Assembly: GCA_902493595.1 (NCBI GenBank)
Contig: CABUPU010000017.1
Coordinates: 1-11,350 of the forward strand
DNA: 11,350 nucleotides
From: an uncultured Mycoplasma sp.
GTDB lineage: Bacteria > Bacillota_I > Bacilli_A > RF39 > UBA660
Direction: 5' to 3'
Shown here: in pieces, positions 1 to 6,872 of the stretch
Numbering within the stretch: position 1 is the stretch's first letter
How the letters are laid out: the number at the start of each line of letters is the position of its first letter
Position numbers and translations under genes: made by a program
The notes under the pieces: model-generated
Seen by the model: only the letters and a program-made list of their open reading frames with translations
What the model was told of the DNA's origin: nothing
The model's database searches: none

Positions 1-84
1 CAATTAGGGTTTAAATAATAGTTTTTTACTGTCTACTTTTTATTGACAACTTCAAATTAGCTCTAGTTTTTTTTATATTTTTTT

Positions 85-92
85 TGTATAAT
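85..92 (+). promoter_or_regulatory. -10 element upstream of phosphoketolase
   Basis: TATAAT at 87-92, preceded directly by TG, lies about 27 bases upstream of the chosen start. The region where a -35 box should sit (about 64-69) has no good match. A perfect TTGACA at 43-48 is 38 bases away from the -10, too far to pair with it. Transcription would start near 99, giving a leader of about 20 bases. Bases 1-84 hold no gene that I can see. Confidence 0.5.
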
Positions 93-102
93 TATTTATA
101 GT

Positions 103-108
103 AAAGGG
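103..108 (+). promoter_or_regulatory. Ribosome binding site that decides the phosphoketolase start
   Basis: AAAGGG at 103-108 ends 10 bases before the ATG at 119, a workable spacing. An in-frame TTG at 110 would begin only one base after this site, so the longer reading from 110 is unlikely to be used. Confidence 0.7.
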
Positions 109-118
109 TTTGATTAAT

Positions 119-2440
119 ATGTTAAAAAAATATGAACTAGAAAGTTTACAAAAATACTTTGATGCTGCCAATTATATATCGGCTTGCCAGCTTTATCTTC
201 TTGATAATCCACTTTTAAAAAGAAAACTTGAAATGAGTGATATTAAAAAAAAGTTAGTTGGTCACTGGGGAACTGTTCCATCTCAAAATTTTATATATAC
301 AAATTTAAATTATATTATAAAAAAACATAATTTAGATATGATATATATATCTGGTCCAGGACATGGTGGAAATGCTATGGTAGCAAATACTTACATCGAA
401 GGTACTTATAGTAAAATTTATCCAAATATAACTGAAGATGAGGATGGACTAAAAAAACTATTTAAACAATTTTCTTTTCCTGGTGGTATTCCCTCACACG
501 CTGCGCCAGAAACTCCGGGTTCAATAAACGAAGGTGGGGAACTAGGCTATAGTGTTGCTCATGCTTATGGTGCTATTTTAGATAATCCAAGTCTAATTGC
601 TGCTTGCACTATCGGTGATGGTGAAATGGAAACCGGTCCACTTGCAACAAGTTTGCATTTAAATAAATTTATAAATCCTGAAAAAGATGGTTTTGTTTTG
701 CCAATACTTAATTTGAACGGTTATAAGATTGCTAATCCCTCAATCTTTGCAAGAATTAGTGAGGAAGAACTTAAAAATCTAATATACGGATATGGTTATG
801 AACCAATAATCGTTGATGTAAATTTATTTGATCCATTTGCTTCAATGCAAAAAGCTTTAGAGTATAGTATAAAAAGATTTCAAAAAATCAAAAGTGATTG
901 TTTAAAAGGAAAGTATAAAAGATTTTATTATCCATTTATTATATTAAAGTCACCAAAAGGATGGACAGGTCCTAAAGTAGTGGACAATAAACAAATCGAA
1001 GGAACATTTAGAGCTCATCAAGTTCCTCTTACAATAAATGATGAAGAAGATTTAAATCTTTTATATGAATGGCTTAAAAGTTATCATCCAGAAAATTTAT
1101 TTGATGCTAAAGGCAAAATAAAAAGGGATGTTAAATGGATATTACCTGTCGATAGTAAAAAAATGGGAGCAAGTCCATATGCAAATGGTGGTTTAAAACC
1201 TAAAAAGTTAGTATTACCAAATTTTATAGATTACGAAGTTATGTGTAATCATGGTGATGTAAAAAAACAAGATATGATGGAGCTTAGTAAATATTTAAGG
1301 GATGTTATTAAAAATAACCAAAATAATTTTAGATTATTTGCTCCAGATGAAACTTTATCTAATAGACTTAATCATGTTTTCGAGGAAACCAATAGGCAAT
1401 TCGAAGGAAACATTTATTCATATGATGAATACTTAAATAATGATGGCAGAGTAATAGATTCGTTTTTATCGGAACATGTTTGCGAAGGCTTACTCGAGGG
1501 ATATATTTTAACAGGTAGACATGGAATATTCGACTGTTATGAAGCATTTGTGAGAATTATTGACTCTATGGCTTCACAACATGCAAAATGGCTTAAAATG
1601 TGTAATCAAATTTCATGGCGTAAAGACATACCATCTTTAAATTATATTTTAACAAGTCATATTTGGCAGCAAGATCATAATGGTTATACTCATCAAGATC
1701 CTGGATTTTTAAATCATATGGTTACTAAAAAAAGTGAGATAGTAAGAATTTATCTTCCTATTGATGCAAATACATTAATATCCACAGTAGATCATTGCTT
1801 AAATACAGAAAACTATATAAATGTAGTAGTGGCATCCAAACATCCATCATTTCAATGGCTATCAATGAAAGAGGCGATTAATCATTGTACAAAGGGTATT
1901 GATACTTTTAAATGGTGTTCAAATGATGACGGAAAGCCTGATGTAGTATTAGCTTCATGTGGAGATACTCCAAATATTGAAGTTATTGCAGCTTCAACTA
2001 TTCTTCGAAAGTGGCTACCTAAACTTAAAGTTAGAGTAGTAAATGTTATTGATTTAATGCGTCTTGTATCTAACGATAAACATTCTCATGGACTAACAAA
2101 TAGTGAGTACAATAAACTATTTACTAAAGATAAACCAATAATATTTGCATTTCATGGTTATCCAAATCTTATTCATGAACTTACTTATAATAGAGATAAT
2201 CAAAATATGCATGTATTTGGTTATATGGAAGAAGGTACAATTACAACTCCATTTGATATGAGAGTTCAAAATAAAATTGATAGATTTAATTTAGTTATAA
2301 GTGCTTTAAAATATGTTAAGATTAAAGGTAAAGAGGGAGTTATAAAATACTGCGAAGACATGCTTAAAAAGCATAATACTTATATAAAAAAATATGGCAT
2401 TGATTTAAAAGAGGTAAGAGATTGGACATTTGAAAAGTAA
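119..2440 (+). CDS. xfp: Xylulose-5-phosphate/fructose-6-phosphate phosphoketolase
   Basis: Thiamine-diphosphate enzyme of the cytoplasm that uses phosphate to split xylulose 5-phosphate into acetyl phosphate and glyceraldehyde 3-phosphate; many members also split fructose 6-phosphate into acetyl phosphate and erythrose 4-phosphate. The 773-residue product is close to the family's usual length (about 790-830) and looks complete. Family motifs visible include GPGHGG (79-84), SHAAPETPGS followed by EGGELG (126-143), the cofactor-binding GDGEMETG (166-173) and LNLNGYKIANP (197-207). Further on come KGWTGPK, EGTFRAHQVPL, PDETLSNRL, CEGLLEGYILTGRHG and DHNGYTHQDPGF. The start at 119 is preferred over TTG at 110 because of the ribosome site at 103-108. 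There is no clear terminator before the next promoter. Dual versus single substrate use cannot be told from sequence. It would supply acetyl phosphate for acetate and ATP production in a fermentative cell. Confidence 0.97.
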   Translation: MLKKYELESLQKYFDAANYISACQLYLLDNPLLKRKLEMSDIKKKLVGHWGTVPSQNFIYTNLNYIIKKHNLDMIYISGPGHGGNAMVANTYIEGTYSKIYPNITEDEDGLKKLFKQFSFPGGIPSHAAPETPGSINEGGELGYSVAHAYGAILDNPSLIAACTIGDGEMETGPLATSLHLNKFINPEKDGFVLPILNLNGYKIANPSIFARISEEELKNLIYGYGYEPIIVDVNLFDPFASMQKALEYSIKRFQKIKSDCLKGKYKRFYYPFIILKSPKGWTGPKVVDNKQIEGTFRAHQVPLTINDEEDLNLLYEWLKSYHPENLFDAKGKIKRDVKWILPVDSKKMGASPYANGGLKPKKLVLPNFIDYEVMCNHGDVKKQDMMELSKYLRDVIKNNQNNFRLFAPDETLSNRLNHVFEETNRQFEGNIYSYDEYLNNDGRVIDSFLSEHVCEGLLEGYILTGRHGIFDCYEAFVRIIDSMASQHAKWLKMCNQISWRKDIPSLNYILTSHIWQQDHNGYTHQDPGFLNHMVTKKSEIVRIYLPIDANTLISTVDHCLNTENYINVVVASKHPSFQWLSMKEAINHCTKGIDTFKWCSNDDGKPDVVLASCGDTPNIEVIAASTILRKWLPKLKVRVVNVIDLMRLVSNDKHSHGLTNSEYNKLFTKDKPIIFAFHGYPNLIHELTYNRDNQNMHVFGYMEEGTITTPFDMRVQNKIDRFNLVISALKYVKIKGKEGVIKYCEDMLKKHNTYIKKYGIDLKEVRDWTFEK

Positions 2441-2485
2441 AATAAATGTATACTTAGAGCAAAAACTATTTACAATAAATGTATA
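2441..2485 (+). repeat. Pair of 12-bp direct repeats at the promoter of the secreted-protein gene
   Basis: AATAAATGTATA occurs exactly at 2441-2452 and again at 2474-2485, with starts 33 bases apart. The second copy lies in the spacer of the predicted promoter at 2469-2498, where a bound regulator could block polymerase. The AT-rich background makes chance matches more likely than usual, so an operator role is only a suggestion. Confidence 0.45.
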
Positions 2486-2498
2486 TAAGTAGTAATAT
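2469..2498 (+). promoter_or_regulatory. Promoter of the secreted-protein gene
   Basis: TTTACA (2469-2474) and TAATAT (2493-2498) are separated by 18 bases. Predicted transcription start is near 2505, about 29 bases before the ATG. The ribosome site AAAGGA (2518-2523) follows with a 10-base spacing. Confidence 0.55.
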
Positions 2499-2533
2499 TA
2501 TAGTGTAGGGAAAATAGAAAGGAATAATAATTT

Positions 2534-3214
2534 ATGGAAAAAACAACACAAACAAAAATAATTTCAATATTTGCTAGTGTATTTTTACTAGTAATAGTAA
2601 TCGGTGCATCATTTGCATATTTTGGTTCATTTAATGTAAATCTTAATAATAATGTAGCAGTTAATATTACCGCTAGTTCACCAGGAACTGCAACATTTGT
2701 ATCATCATCAGCAACACTTAATTTACAAGTACCTGCAGCAAATATGAGTCAAACAGTTGTAGCAAATGCAACTGCCCCAGTTCTTGCAGCAGAAAGTACG
2801 GCAAATATGAATGTTAGTTTAACAAGTGGTTCAACAGGAGTATCTATTACATGTAAATACAATGTATATTATGAGTACAGTGGTAGCAATGTTTATGGTG
2901 CTACTGCGACTCCAAAAACTACAGGAGCTACAAAAGAAATTACAATGCAAGTAGCTGCTACTGTCGGAGGTACAAATAATTATTCTGCTGAAACAAATTT
3001 TGATACTGGTAATGGTAAAACTTGGGCAAGTAATAAAGCAACATTAATAACTAATGCTACAATTACTAATGCCTCAACTACTGCAACAACACAAACACTA
3101 TCATTTACTATGAGATTCTATAATTTCAATGCAGATCAAAATAAGTTAGCGGGTAAACCTTTTATTGGCAAAATATATGCTGAAAAGACTAATTGTACAT
3201 CAACGGCTAAATAA
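2534..3214 (+). CDS. Exported Ser/Thr/Ala/Asn-rich protein with SipW-type signal
   Basis: No specific function is recognised. The 226-residue product starts with a short charged stretch, a hydrophobic segment (about residues 11-27) and then AYF (28-30). This arrangement is seen in SipW-dependent-type signal peptides of Bacillota such as TasA/camelysin-like proteins. The rest is polar, rich in Thr, Ser, Ala and Asn, with alternating patterns typical of beta-sandwich surface proteins. Only two cysteines occur outside the signal (Cys107 and Cys221), which could form a disulfide closing the fold. There is no LPXTG motif and no second membrane segment, so the protein is either released or held by the uncleaved N-terminal helix. 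It has its own promoter and a strong terminator, so it is probably a single-gene transcript. No SipW-like peptidase is present in the window. Export is well supported; the TasA-like assignment is weak. Confidence 0.85.
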   Translation: MEKTTQTKIISIFASVFLLVIVIGASFAYFGSFNVNLNNNVAVNITASSPGTATFVSSSATLNLQVPAANMSQTVVANATAPVLAAESTANMNVSLTSGSTGVSITCKYNVYYEYSGSNVYGATATPKTTGATKEITMQVAATVGGTNNYSAETNFDTGNGKTWASNKATLITNATITNASTTATTQTLSFTMRFYNFNADQNKLAGKPFIGKIYAEKTNCTSTAK

Positions 3215-3218
3215 AACT

Positions 3219-3244
3219 AAAGAGTGAATTTGCACTCTTTTTTT
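3219..3244 (+). terminator. Intrinsic terminator after the secreted-protein gene
   Basis: AAAGAGTG (3219-3226) pairs perfectly with CACTCTTT (3233-3240) around a 6-base loop, followed by further T (3241-3244), four bases after the stop codon. Confidence 0.9.
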
Positions 3245-3277
3245 AATGCTTATTTACAAATTACTATGTAAAATTAC

Positions 3278-3306
3278 TTGAAAAAGTTTATAAAATATTT
3301 TATACT
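3278..3306 (+). promoter_or_regulatory. Promoter of the tandem metallophosphoesterase gene
   Basis: TTGAAA (3278-3283) and TATACT (3301-3306) are separated by 17 bases, an almost ideal sigma-A-type layout. Transcription would begin near 3313, leaving a leader of about 60 bases before the ATG at 3374. Confidence 0.7.
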
Positions 3307-3323
3307 TAAGATGGTAGGAGAAT

Positions 3324-3362
3324 AAGAAAGGGCAGTAATATTTTTTATGCGCTCTTTTTTTT
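3324..3362 (+). terminator. Terminator-like hairpin in the 5' leader (possible attenuator)
   Basis: AAAGGGC (3327-3333) pairs with GCTCTTT (3351-3357) with one G-U pair. Outer A-U and G-U pairs can extend it to about 10 bp, around a 17-base loop, and a run of T continues to 3362. It sits between the promoter at 3278-3306 and the ATG at 3374, so transcripts from that promoter must cross it. It could act as an attenuator, or end a short RNA of about 50 bases. A tiny frame (ATG at 3347, stop at 3362-3364, five codons) lies across its 3' arm. The structure is visible; the regulatory role is inference. Confidence 0.45.
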
Positions 3363-3373
3363 AAGAAAGGATT

Positions 3374-5410
3374 ATGGAAGAAAAGAAAATTGATTTATTA
3401 AGTGAAATTAAAATGGATATTGTCAAAGAAAAGTCAGTATCATCACTTGCAAAAAAATATGATGTAAGTGAATATGAAGTGTTAGGTCTTGTTAAAAAAA
3501 TAAAAGATGAAGGAATTAATGTAACATATAGTGAGAAAAATAAGGAAGCCTATATAGTTATAAATGATCACCCAGACTTTACTAAAGAAAATGATTATTA
3601 TATTTCCGAAGATGTTGATTCTAATACTAAAATAGCTTTTATATCCGACACTAGATTTGGCTCTAAAAATGAACAAATTGCGATTCTTAATGATATGTAT
3701 AAAAATTTTGCAATTGCAGGAATAAAATATGTTTTTGTTTTAGGAAATCTTTTGGAGGGACCTTATAAAGGTGAAAGTAATTTAGAGTATGGTAAAAGTT
3801 TAATAACTAATGATGCTTATGGCCAAGCCGACCATTTAATTGAATATTATCCAAAAGTCGAAGGTATTCAGACTCTATTTATCACTGGTAAAAATGATCA
3901 TAAATTTTCTAGAGATTTAAATGTTGGCGAATATATTTCTAAACATCGTGATGACATGATTTATTTGGGCCCAAAAGCGTGTACAGTTCATTTTAATGAT
4001 GTAACATTTAAACTTGAACAATTAAAAGTGGGAGATGCCTATACAATTGCTTATCCACCTCAGACATATTCAAGAAGTATGTCAAGCTATGAAGACTATG
4101 ATGCAATATTCTTAAGTGGGACAAGATCTATTCAACATTTTCCTTCGATTAGAGATACACAAATATTTTCTATTCCTTCAGTAGTAGAAAGAACTCCTCT
4201 TATGAAAGCAAATAAGCAGCAAAATACTATTGGCGCTATGGTAGTAAATTTAAGTTATACAAAAACTGGAAAGTTAAAAAGAATGCTTCCTGAAGTAATG
4301 CCATATTATACACCTAGTAAAGATAATTATTTAACAACTAAAAAACTTAATATTTCTAAAAATGAATTAGGGGAGTTTGAAAATACTAAAGAAATAAATC
4401 AAAATAAACATGCATATTTCGATTCAATAGATAAAATTTATCGTTTGCTAAAAAAAGAACAATCTTTTGAGGAACTAAGAAGTAAACTTGATATATCTAC
4501 TGATGCTTTATATGGAATGATTTCAATATTAAATGAATATGGAAGACCGGTTGATGTTGTGGATATAAATGGTACTTTAGTAATTCGCAAAACTTTTCAA
4601 AAACGCAAAGATAATGTAATTAAACCTCCCAAAGAGGAACTTAATAAAAAAGAAATTTTAGTTGTATCAGATACTCATTATGGTAGTATATGGTGTCAAC
4701 CTTCAATGGTAAATACTGCTTGTTATGAAGCTTATAACCGTGGTATAACTGATTTTTACCATATTGGCGATATTTCTGATGGTGATTATTCTCGCGTTAG
4801 ACCAAACCATATTCATGAGGTATTTTTATATGGTGCAACAGGACAAATTGATTATGTTATTGAAAATCTTCCTAAATATCCTGGTGTAAAATGGCATGCA
4901 ATTCAAGGAAGCCATGATCAAACTCATCAATTTAATTATGGAGTTGTCCTTGCTGAGGAAGTTGCTAAAAAAAGACCTGATTTTGAATATTTAGGACAAG
5001 ATAGAGCTTTTGTATACTTTAATAATTGTAAAGTTGAATTATTTCATCCGGGAGGAGGAACATCAAGAATACTATCTACAAAACCACAAAATGGTATAGA
5101 TCAAATGGCTTCAGGAACTAAACCAAAACTTTCAATAAGAGGTCATTATCATAAAATTTATTATATGCTTTATCGTAATATTCATATGCTTTTAGCACCT
5201 TGTAATGTGGATCAATCATCGTTTATGATGAAAAATGAACTACCTAATTTAATGGGTGATTACTTTTTAACTATATATTATGATGATAATGGAAATATAG
5301 AATATTTAGATGTTGAACCAATGATTTTTGATCAAAGTTCCGTTCGCAAAAATGATTTTGAAAATCCTCGTAAATGTATAAAAAATAAAATACTTACAAA
5401 GAAGAACTAA
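3374..5410 (+). CDS. Tandem-duplicated HTH + metallophosphoesterase protein, first phosphoesterase copy degenerate
   Basis: A 678-residue cytoplasmic protein with two copies of the same two-domain unit, offset by about 341 residues. Each unit is a short helix-turn-helix-like region (about 5-50 and 348-400) followed by a calcineurin-like phosphoesterase fold (about 87-311 and 427-652). The second copy has the metal-site motifs: SDTH (432-435), GD (465-466), GSHD (512-515, usually GNHD), His558 and GHYH (590-593). The first copy has lost them: SDTR (91-94), GN (124-125), GKND (172-175), no matching His near 227, and SGTR (248-251). It is probably a structural or regulatory pseudoenzyme half. 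The fold hydrolyses phosphodiester or phosphomonoester bonds using two metals; the substrate is unknown. The HTH regions suggest nucleic-acid binding but could be dimerisation modules. The first ATG is used; AAAGGA (3366-3371) lies unusually close, with only 2 bases between. It has its own promoter and terminator. Confidence 0.88.
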   Translation: MEEKKIDLLSEIKMDIVKEKSVSSLAKKYDVSEYEVLGLVKKIKDEGINVTYSEKNKEAYIVINDHPDFTKENDYYISEDVDSNTKIAFISDTRFGSKNEQIAILNDMYKNFAIAGIKYVFVLGNLLEGPYKGESNLEYGKSLITNDAYGQADHLIEYYPKVEGIQTLFITGKNDHKFSRDLNVGEYISKHRDDMIYLGPKACTVHFNDVTFKLEQLKVGDAYTIAYPPQTYSRSMSSYEDYDAIFLSGTRSIQHFPSIRDTQIFSIPSVVERTPLMKANKQQNTIGAMVVNLSYTKTGKLKRMLPEVMPYYTPSKDNYLTTKKLNISKNELGEFENTKEINQNKHAYFDSIDKIYRLLKKEQSFEELRSKLDISTDALYGMISILNEYGRPVDVVDINGTLVIRKTFQKRKDNVIKPPKEELNKKEILVVSDTHYGSIWCQPSMVNTACYEAYNRGITDFYHIGDISDGDYSRVRPNHIHEVFLYGATGQIDYVIENLPKYPGVKWHAIQGSHDQTHQFNYGVVLAEEVAKKRPDFEYLGQDRAFVYFNNCKVELFHPGGGTSRILSTKPQNGIDQMASGTKPKLSIRGHYHKIYYMLYRNIHMLLAPCNVDQSSFMMKNELPNLMGDYFLTIYYDDNGNIEYLDVEPMIFDQSSVRKNDFENPRKCIKNKILTKKN

Positions 5411-5424
5411 AATCTTCTTTTTTT
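5398..5424 (+). terminator. Intrinsic terminator overlapping the end of the tandem phosphoesterase gene
   Basis: AAAGAAGA (5398-5405) pairs perfectly with TCTTCTTT (5413-5420) around a 7-base loop that contains the TAA stop codon (5408-5410), followed by TTTT (5421-5424). Confidence 0.85.
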
Positions 5425-5440
5425 ATGTAAAGTGGACTAT

Positions 5441-5475
5441 TTGACCTTTTTAAAATAATTATTTTGGTGTATAAT
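5441..5475 (+). promoter_or_regulatory. Probable promoter of the membrane protein/mscL operon
   Basis: TATAAT at 5470-5475, directly preceded by TG, is a good -10 element placed 25 bases before the ATG. The nearest -35-like box, TTGACC (5441-5446), is 23 bases away, longer than the usual 16-18. The -10 is therefore more certain than the -35. A strong ribosome site AAAGGAG (5488-5494) follows, 6 bases before the start codon. Confidence 0.5.
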
Positions 5476-5500
5476 ATTTCTAGAGAAAAAGGAGTTTATT

Positions 5501-6355
5501 ATGAAAGATAATGAAAAAGAAAATAAAACTATAGTGAAAGAAACAAAAACTACAAAAAAGGAGGCTACTAAAAAATCCCCAGCTAAAAAAAGTAGTAGTA
5601 ATGTAAAAAAATCTAATAAAAAAGTAAGCGAGACAAAAACAGTAAAAAAGGATACCTCTAAGAAACCTTCTGCACCTAAGAAAACTATTAAAAAAGTTGA
5701 GTTTAAAGATGAAACAGTTTCAAAAGAGGAAAAAGCTACTGAAATTGTTAAAGAGGCTAAAGAAGATATTCAAAAGGTTGCTAGTGAAACTACAAATGTT
5801 GTCGATAGTATTGGTAAAACAATTGATGAAGGATTAAACAAGTTAGATGAAAAGATTACCTCAATGGATAAGGTTAATTTAAATGTTGAAGTTCCAAAGG
5901 ATAAAAACATTATTAATAGTGTAATTGCATTATTTGTAACATTTGTAATGTTTAATGTAAAATGGATTAAATATAAAATTGAATTTTTTGGTTATGAATC
6001 TAGTACTTCGATAACTATACTTCATACAGACATGTTTGATTTATCATTTGCGTTTGGTCTTGCAAAAATGTGTGCAATATTTGCAATTTTATTATTTTTT
6101 GTAAATATTGTAAATACATTTATTAAGTTAGATGAACATATTCCTAGTTTAAAAAAATATAACTTAGATAAATATTTACCTTTAAGTTATTATGGACTTT
6201 ATTTAACAAGTTTATTTTTAACTTTAATTGGAGTATTATTTACAAAATATTCTTACTTCACATTAGGATTTATTTTTACTGTAATTATATATATTATAGC
6301 AATGTATGTAACATTTAAGGGGGATTTGAAACACCATGAAGAAGATGTTAAATGA
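5501..6355 (+). CDS. Membrane protein with long Lys-rich N-terminal tail and four predicted helices
   Basis: Not recognised as a named family. The 284-residue product has three parts. Residues 1-68 are low-complexity, dominated by Lys, Ser, Thr and Ala, with KKSPAKK and KKPSAPKK stretches like histone H1-type tails. Residues about 72-125 form a charged, probably amphipathic or coiled helix. Residues 139-271 contain about four membrane segments (139-153, 183-207, 230-248, 252-271). An even number of segments would put both ends in the cytoplasm, so the basic tail could touch nucleic acid, ribosomes or acidic lipid heads; which of these is unknown. The gene overlaps mscL by 20 bases, pointing to co-transcription and translational coupling and perhaps a shared role at the membrane. 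The stop codon is TGA. Reality as a gene is strongly supported by its promoter, ribosome site and composition. Confidence 0.88.
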   Translation: MKDNEKENKTIVKETKTTKKEATKKSPAKKSSSNVKKSNKKVSETKTVKKDTSKKPSAPKKTIKKVEFKDETVSKEEKATEIVKEAKEDIQKVASETTNVVDSIGKTIDEGLNKLDEKITSMDKVNLNVEVPKDKNIINSVIALFVTFVMFNVKWIKYKIEFFGYESSTSITILHTDMFDLSFAFGLAKMCAIFAILLFFVNIVNTFIKLDEHIPSLKKYNLDKYLPLSYYGLYLTSLFLTLIGVLFTKYSYFTLGFIFTVIIYIIAMYVTFKGDLKHHEEDVK

Positions 6356-6779
6356 GTTTAAAAAATTTATTTCCAAAGGAAATGTAGTTGACCTTGCTGT
6401 CGGTGTTGTTATCGGTGGAGCTTTTTCTAAAATAGTTTCATCACTTGTTAACGATATTATTATGCCTCTTATAGGGGTTATAATCGGAGGCATTAATTTT
6501 ACAAATCTATCATTAAAAGTAGGTGATGCAACAATTAATTATGGAATGTTTATTCAAAATATTATTGATTTTCTAATTATATCATTTTGTATCTTTTTAG
6601 TGGTAAAGGCGCTTAATACTCTTGATGATATGACTAAGAAAAAAATTGGAAAACTTAAAAAAGAGGAAAAAGTAGAAAAGAAAGAAGAAATAGTTTCCGA
6701 AGAAATTCTTTTACTAAGGGAAATAAGTAATTCTTTAAAAAAACAAAATAAAAATGTTAAGAAAACAAAAAATTCTTAG
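6336..6779 (+). CDS. mscL: Large-conductance mechanosensitive channel MscL
   Basis: Forms a homopentameric pore in the cytoplasmic membrane that opens under high membrane tension and releases solutes after hypo-osmotic shock. The 147-residue length is normal. The diagnostic N-terminal helix and first membrane segment are present (FISKGNVVDLAVGVVIGGAF at 11-30, then SSLVNDIIMPLIG at 35-47). A short extracellular loop follows (about 51-70), then the second membrane segment (YGMFIQNIIDFLI onward, 69-93). After a Lys/Glu-rich linker (101-119), the C-terminal bundle helix begins at SEEILLLREISNSL (121-134). AAGGGGGA (6317-6324) lies 11 bases upstream of the ATG and supports this start over the ATG at 6345. 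The gene overlaps the preceding membrane-protein gene by 20 bases and is followed by a terminator, so it is the last gene of a two-gene operon. Confidence 0.96.
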   Translation: MKKMLNEFKKFISKGNVVDLAVGVVIGGAFSKIVSSLVNDIIMPLIGVIIGGINFTNLSLKVGDATINYGMFIQNIIDFLIISFCIFLVVKALNTLDDMTKKKIGKLKKEEKVEKKEEIVSEEILLLREISNSLKKQNKNVKKTKNS

Positions 6780-6786
6780 CATTTTT
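6751..6786 (+). terminator. Intrinsic terminator overlapping the end of mscL
   Basis: AAAATGTTAAGAA (6751-6763) pairs with TTCTTAGCATTTT (6773-6785) as 13 bp with one G-U pair, around a 9-base A-rich loop. The mscL stop codon (6777-6779) lies in the 3' arm. The U tail is short (6782-6786) but a second T run follows at 6789. Confidence 0.75.
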
Positions 6787-6820
6787 CATTTTTAATGATT
6801 GCAAAACACTTTACGCAAAT

Positions 6821-6849
6821 TTGACATAAATTGTTTTCTTTGATATAAT
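6821..6849 (+). promoter_or_regulatory. Consensus promoter of the 1233-residue protein gene
   Basis: Exact TTGACA (6821-6826) and exact TATAAT (6844-6849) are separated by 17 bases, with a TG one base upstream of the -10 (extended -10). This is the best promoter in the window and predicts strong transcription starting near 6856. Confidence 0.88.
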
Positions 6850-6862
6850 TTTAATGGCAAAT

Positions 6863-6867
6863 GGGGG
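6863..6867 (+). promoter_or_regulatory. Ribosome binding site that decides the start of the 1233-residue protein
   Basis: GGGGG at 6863-6867 is 5 bases before the ATG at 6873. An in-frame ATG at 6861 precedes it, but would lie only about 5 bases after the predicted transcription start and has no ribosome site, so the shorter product is preferred. Confidence 0.65.
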
Positions 6868-6872
6868 TTGTT

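Noticed and set aside
43..48. Perfect TTGACA upstream of the phosphoketolase
   Set aside because: Its distance to TATAAT at 87-92 is 38 bases, and no good -10 lies at the right distance, so it is probably chance.
54..74. Possible terminator of an upstream gene (AAATTA/TAGTTT then T run)
   Set aside because: Only six weak base pairs including a G-U, with almost no G-C; not distinguishable from AT-rich background.
3482..3676. 64-codon frame on the minus strand
   Set aside because: Lies fully inside the HTH-MPE gene, has low-complexity Ile/Phe-rich sequence and shows no matching family pattern.
5501..5704. Lys-rich tail read as a frameshift or poly-A artefact
   Set aside because: The frame stays open into well-formed membrane helices, with varied codons and clean promoter and ribosome site; it is a real low-complexity tail.
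6263..6493. 76-codon frame on the minus strand
   Set aside because: Antisense to the end of the membrane-protein gene and the most conserved part of mscL; an evident shadow.
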